Positions 62,701 to 64,000 of a DNA stretch of 64,000 bases are shown piece after piece. Numbering within the stretch: position 1 is the first letter of the stretch; each line of letters begins with the position of its first letter. The position numbers and the translations under genes were made by a program. This stretch comes from Gracilaria domingensis (Eukaryota; Rhodophyta; Florideophyceae; Gracilariales; Gracilariaceae). The stretch is taken from positions 156,399 through 220,398 of the forward strand of contig VCMS01000108.1 in assembly GCA_022539475.1 (NCBI GenBank), in the 5' to 3' direction. Under the pieces are notes generated by a model. The model was not told where the DNA came from and did no database searches. It was given only the letters and a program-made list of their open reading frames with translations.

Positions 62701-64000
62701 GTGAGATATTTTCGTGCAGTGGGTTCTGAGGTATAGGGTGGAGAATGATGTTTTCGTTGTTAGCCACTGGAGCTGTTAACAACGTGTCTGAACGGTCTGT
62801 TGTAGATGGTCGGCGCCTGAACTTACAACCTTTGGGCGAGGACATTTGCTCGATTGAAACCGTTCCTTTTGAGCGTATCGATTCGAAAATGGCGATTTCT
62901 TCAGTTCTTACTAGGCGCTTGGATACTTGTTATGGTCTTCGTGGTGAAGGATCGCTTTTGCGAAGAATTCGCGGGGGTCCCGAAGAGCCCAATTAGTCTC
63001 GTTCTGCCTCACGATGACCAAGTTAAAGAAGAACTAGTGGAAGCCAGCAAACCGTGAGATAATCCAATATGCAAACACCAAGGGCTCCTCAGAAGGCACT
63101 GGGCGGGAACTGCTCCGGTTCTCGCTCTAAGACGCGGACCCGGGGAAGGAAGAAACACAATCGAAGTGTCCGGAATGGGAGGGGTGCCGAGTGGGGGTCG
63201 ACCAACGATGTCCTCGACAACCGATAGGCTCGGAGAAGCGACAAGGGGCAGGACCGTGTTCGGAGATGCGGCGCGGTTGTGACGCGGAAGCTCTGAGACG
63301 CTTGCGTCTCCGAATGGCCGGCATTGTCGTTTCCAGCCTGCTGTCAGACGAAACGGCAATTGGTTGACATGCTGTTGAAGAGATAAGACTCCTCGGCGAG
63401 TAACGAAGGGCGCACCCACGCTCTTATGTGTTTACATGTAGTAACCATGGGAAGAAATATGAACGAGAAACGACCGACAAAGACTGGCAAGGTATGGTGT
63501 AAAAGGTAGAAGGAGGTCGAGCGACAGTCAAGATCGACGTCATGCTGCAGAACGGAGATGACTATTTTAGTTTAAATGACGTGCTTTCGTTTCAAAAAGG
63601 AACGTGTACACTGGTTCGACCTCAATCACAAGGCGTGTACTTTCGTATTATCGTACCACTGGTTATAAACGCTGGGTTCGCAACGTGTGTACGCTTGCAT
63701 ACACCCGTCCGTTCTCGCAAGAAAAACTAAATCTTCTTCCGCTCCGCCGCCGCCGCCGCGCCTCCGGCGGTCCGCATACCGTACCGTCGGGCGTTCTACT
63801 CCGGCGGCGTAGGAACGCCATAAGCGGGAACAGTCATCCGATATCTCATGGTATGTATTCCGTGCCGGTCTATTCGTACGTTTCTTCCATATCCTTCACG
63901 TGATCTTTGCTCTAACTAACCAACTCCGCGGACCAAGTTTCTTCGCGCTCTGCGGACATGCCAAACGGCAGGAAATAAGTTTTCACCCTCCAACTTCTTC
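59771..64000. other. Non-coding 4.2 kb, no gene recognised
   Basis: Only short frames. A TATAAAA box at about 60440 has no gene behind it. Segments near 61310-61440 (SDWGRVLRSLSDFKELSEL, then SMSWYVVGIHHSKEICLL) and near 61520-61620 (DRLYAFVKVLDFEYAYRFDH) look formerly coding but are too broken to assign. 63720-63790 is a CCGCCG-rich patch. Confidence 0.4.

Noticed and set aside
1-64000. tRNA and rRNA genes, CRISPR arrays, bacterial operons
   Set aside because: No T-arm/anticodon pattern, rRNA core or regular spacer array was seen; gene structure and transposons are eukaryotic.

Overview
This window is eukaryotic nuclear DNA, most likely from a red alga (a Chondrus-like florideophyte). That assignment is inferred from intron-poor compact genes, dense decayed transposons of many superfamilies, a COP9 subunit beside a phytol-kinase-type gene, and DUF6818-type Myb proteins on Harbinger elements. 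It is a repeat-rich assembly with one run of N (38890-39731).

Layout. 0.6-8.2 kb is the conserved part: a CRT10-like WD40 protein, a two-exon small basic protein, an orphan membrane protein and COP9 signalosome subunit 1 (CSN1). 8.9-32.8 kb is a transposon graveyard: a pogo/Tigger pseudogene, two adjacent PIF/Harbinger-like elements with readable terminal repeats and 3-bp target duplications, a MITE, a DUF659-type hAT, a SWIM-domain MULE and a Ty1/copia remnant. 32.8-40.5 kb holds two copies of a dispersed repeat that encodes a coiled-coil protein, a tandem hairpin array, a half ribulose-phosphate epimerase gene, a Rossmann (ketopantoate-reductase-like) gene, a frameshifted HAD phosphatase gene and an inverted dead copy of it across the gap.

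40.8-52.3 kb is the most unusual region. A 1296-residue protein with a ParB-like domain and a C-terminal 2-oxoglutarate/Fe(II) dioxygenase domain is transcribed away from a beta-class DNA amino-methyltransferase. The methyltransferase frame runs on into a SET domain, interrupted only by amber codons. Both genes start from the same ~105-bp promoter-proximal sequence, present as an inverted repeat around a GC-rich foldback element. Downstream lie a coiled-coil protein and a convergent transposase-like ORF that is cut by a third copy of the dispersed repeat. I read this as a mobile element carrying DNA- and chromatin-modifying enzymes.

53.2-58.2 kb contains relics of host genes: an NLE1/Notchless WD40 pseudogene with five stop codons, a phytol-kinase-like gene cut in half, and an ankyrin plus HECT (UPL3/TRIP12 type) pseudogene whose catalytic cysteine is serine. 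58.2-64 kb has no recognisable gene but holds a decayed second copy of the foldback element. Many of the nonsense codons in the relics look like C-to-T transitions (Trp or Gln to stop), as expected if dead DNA here decays by cytosine deamination.
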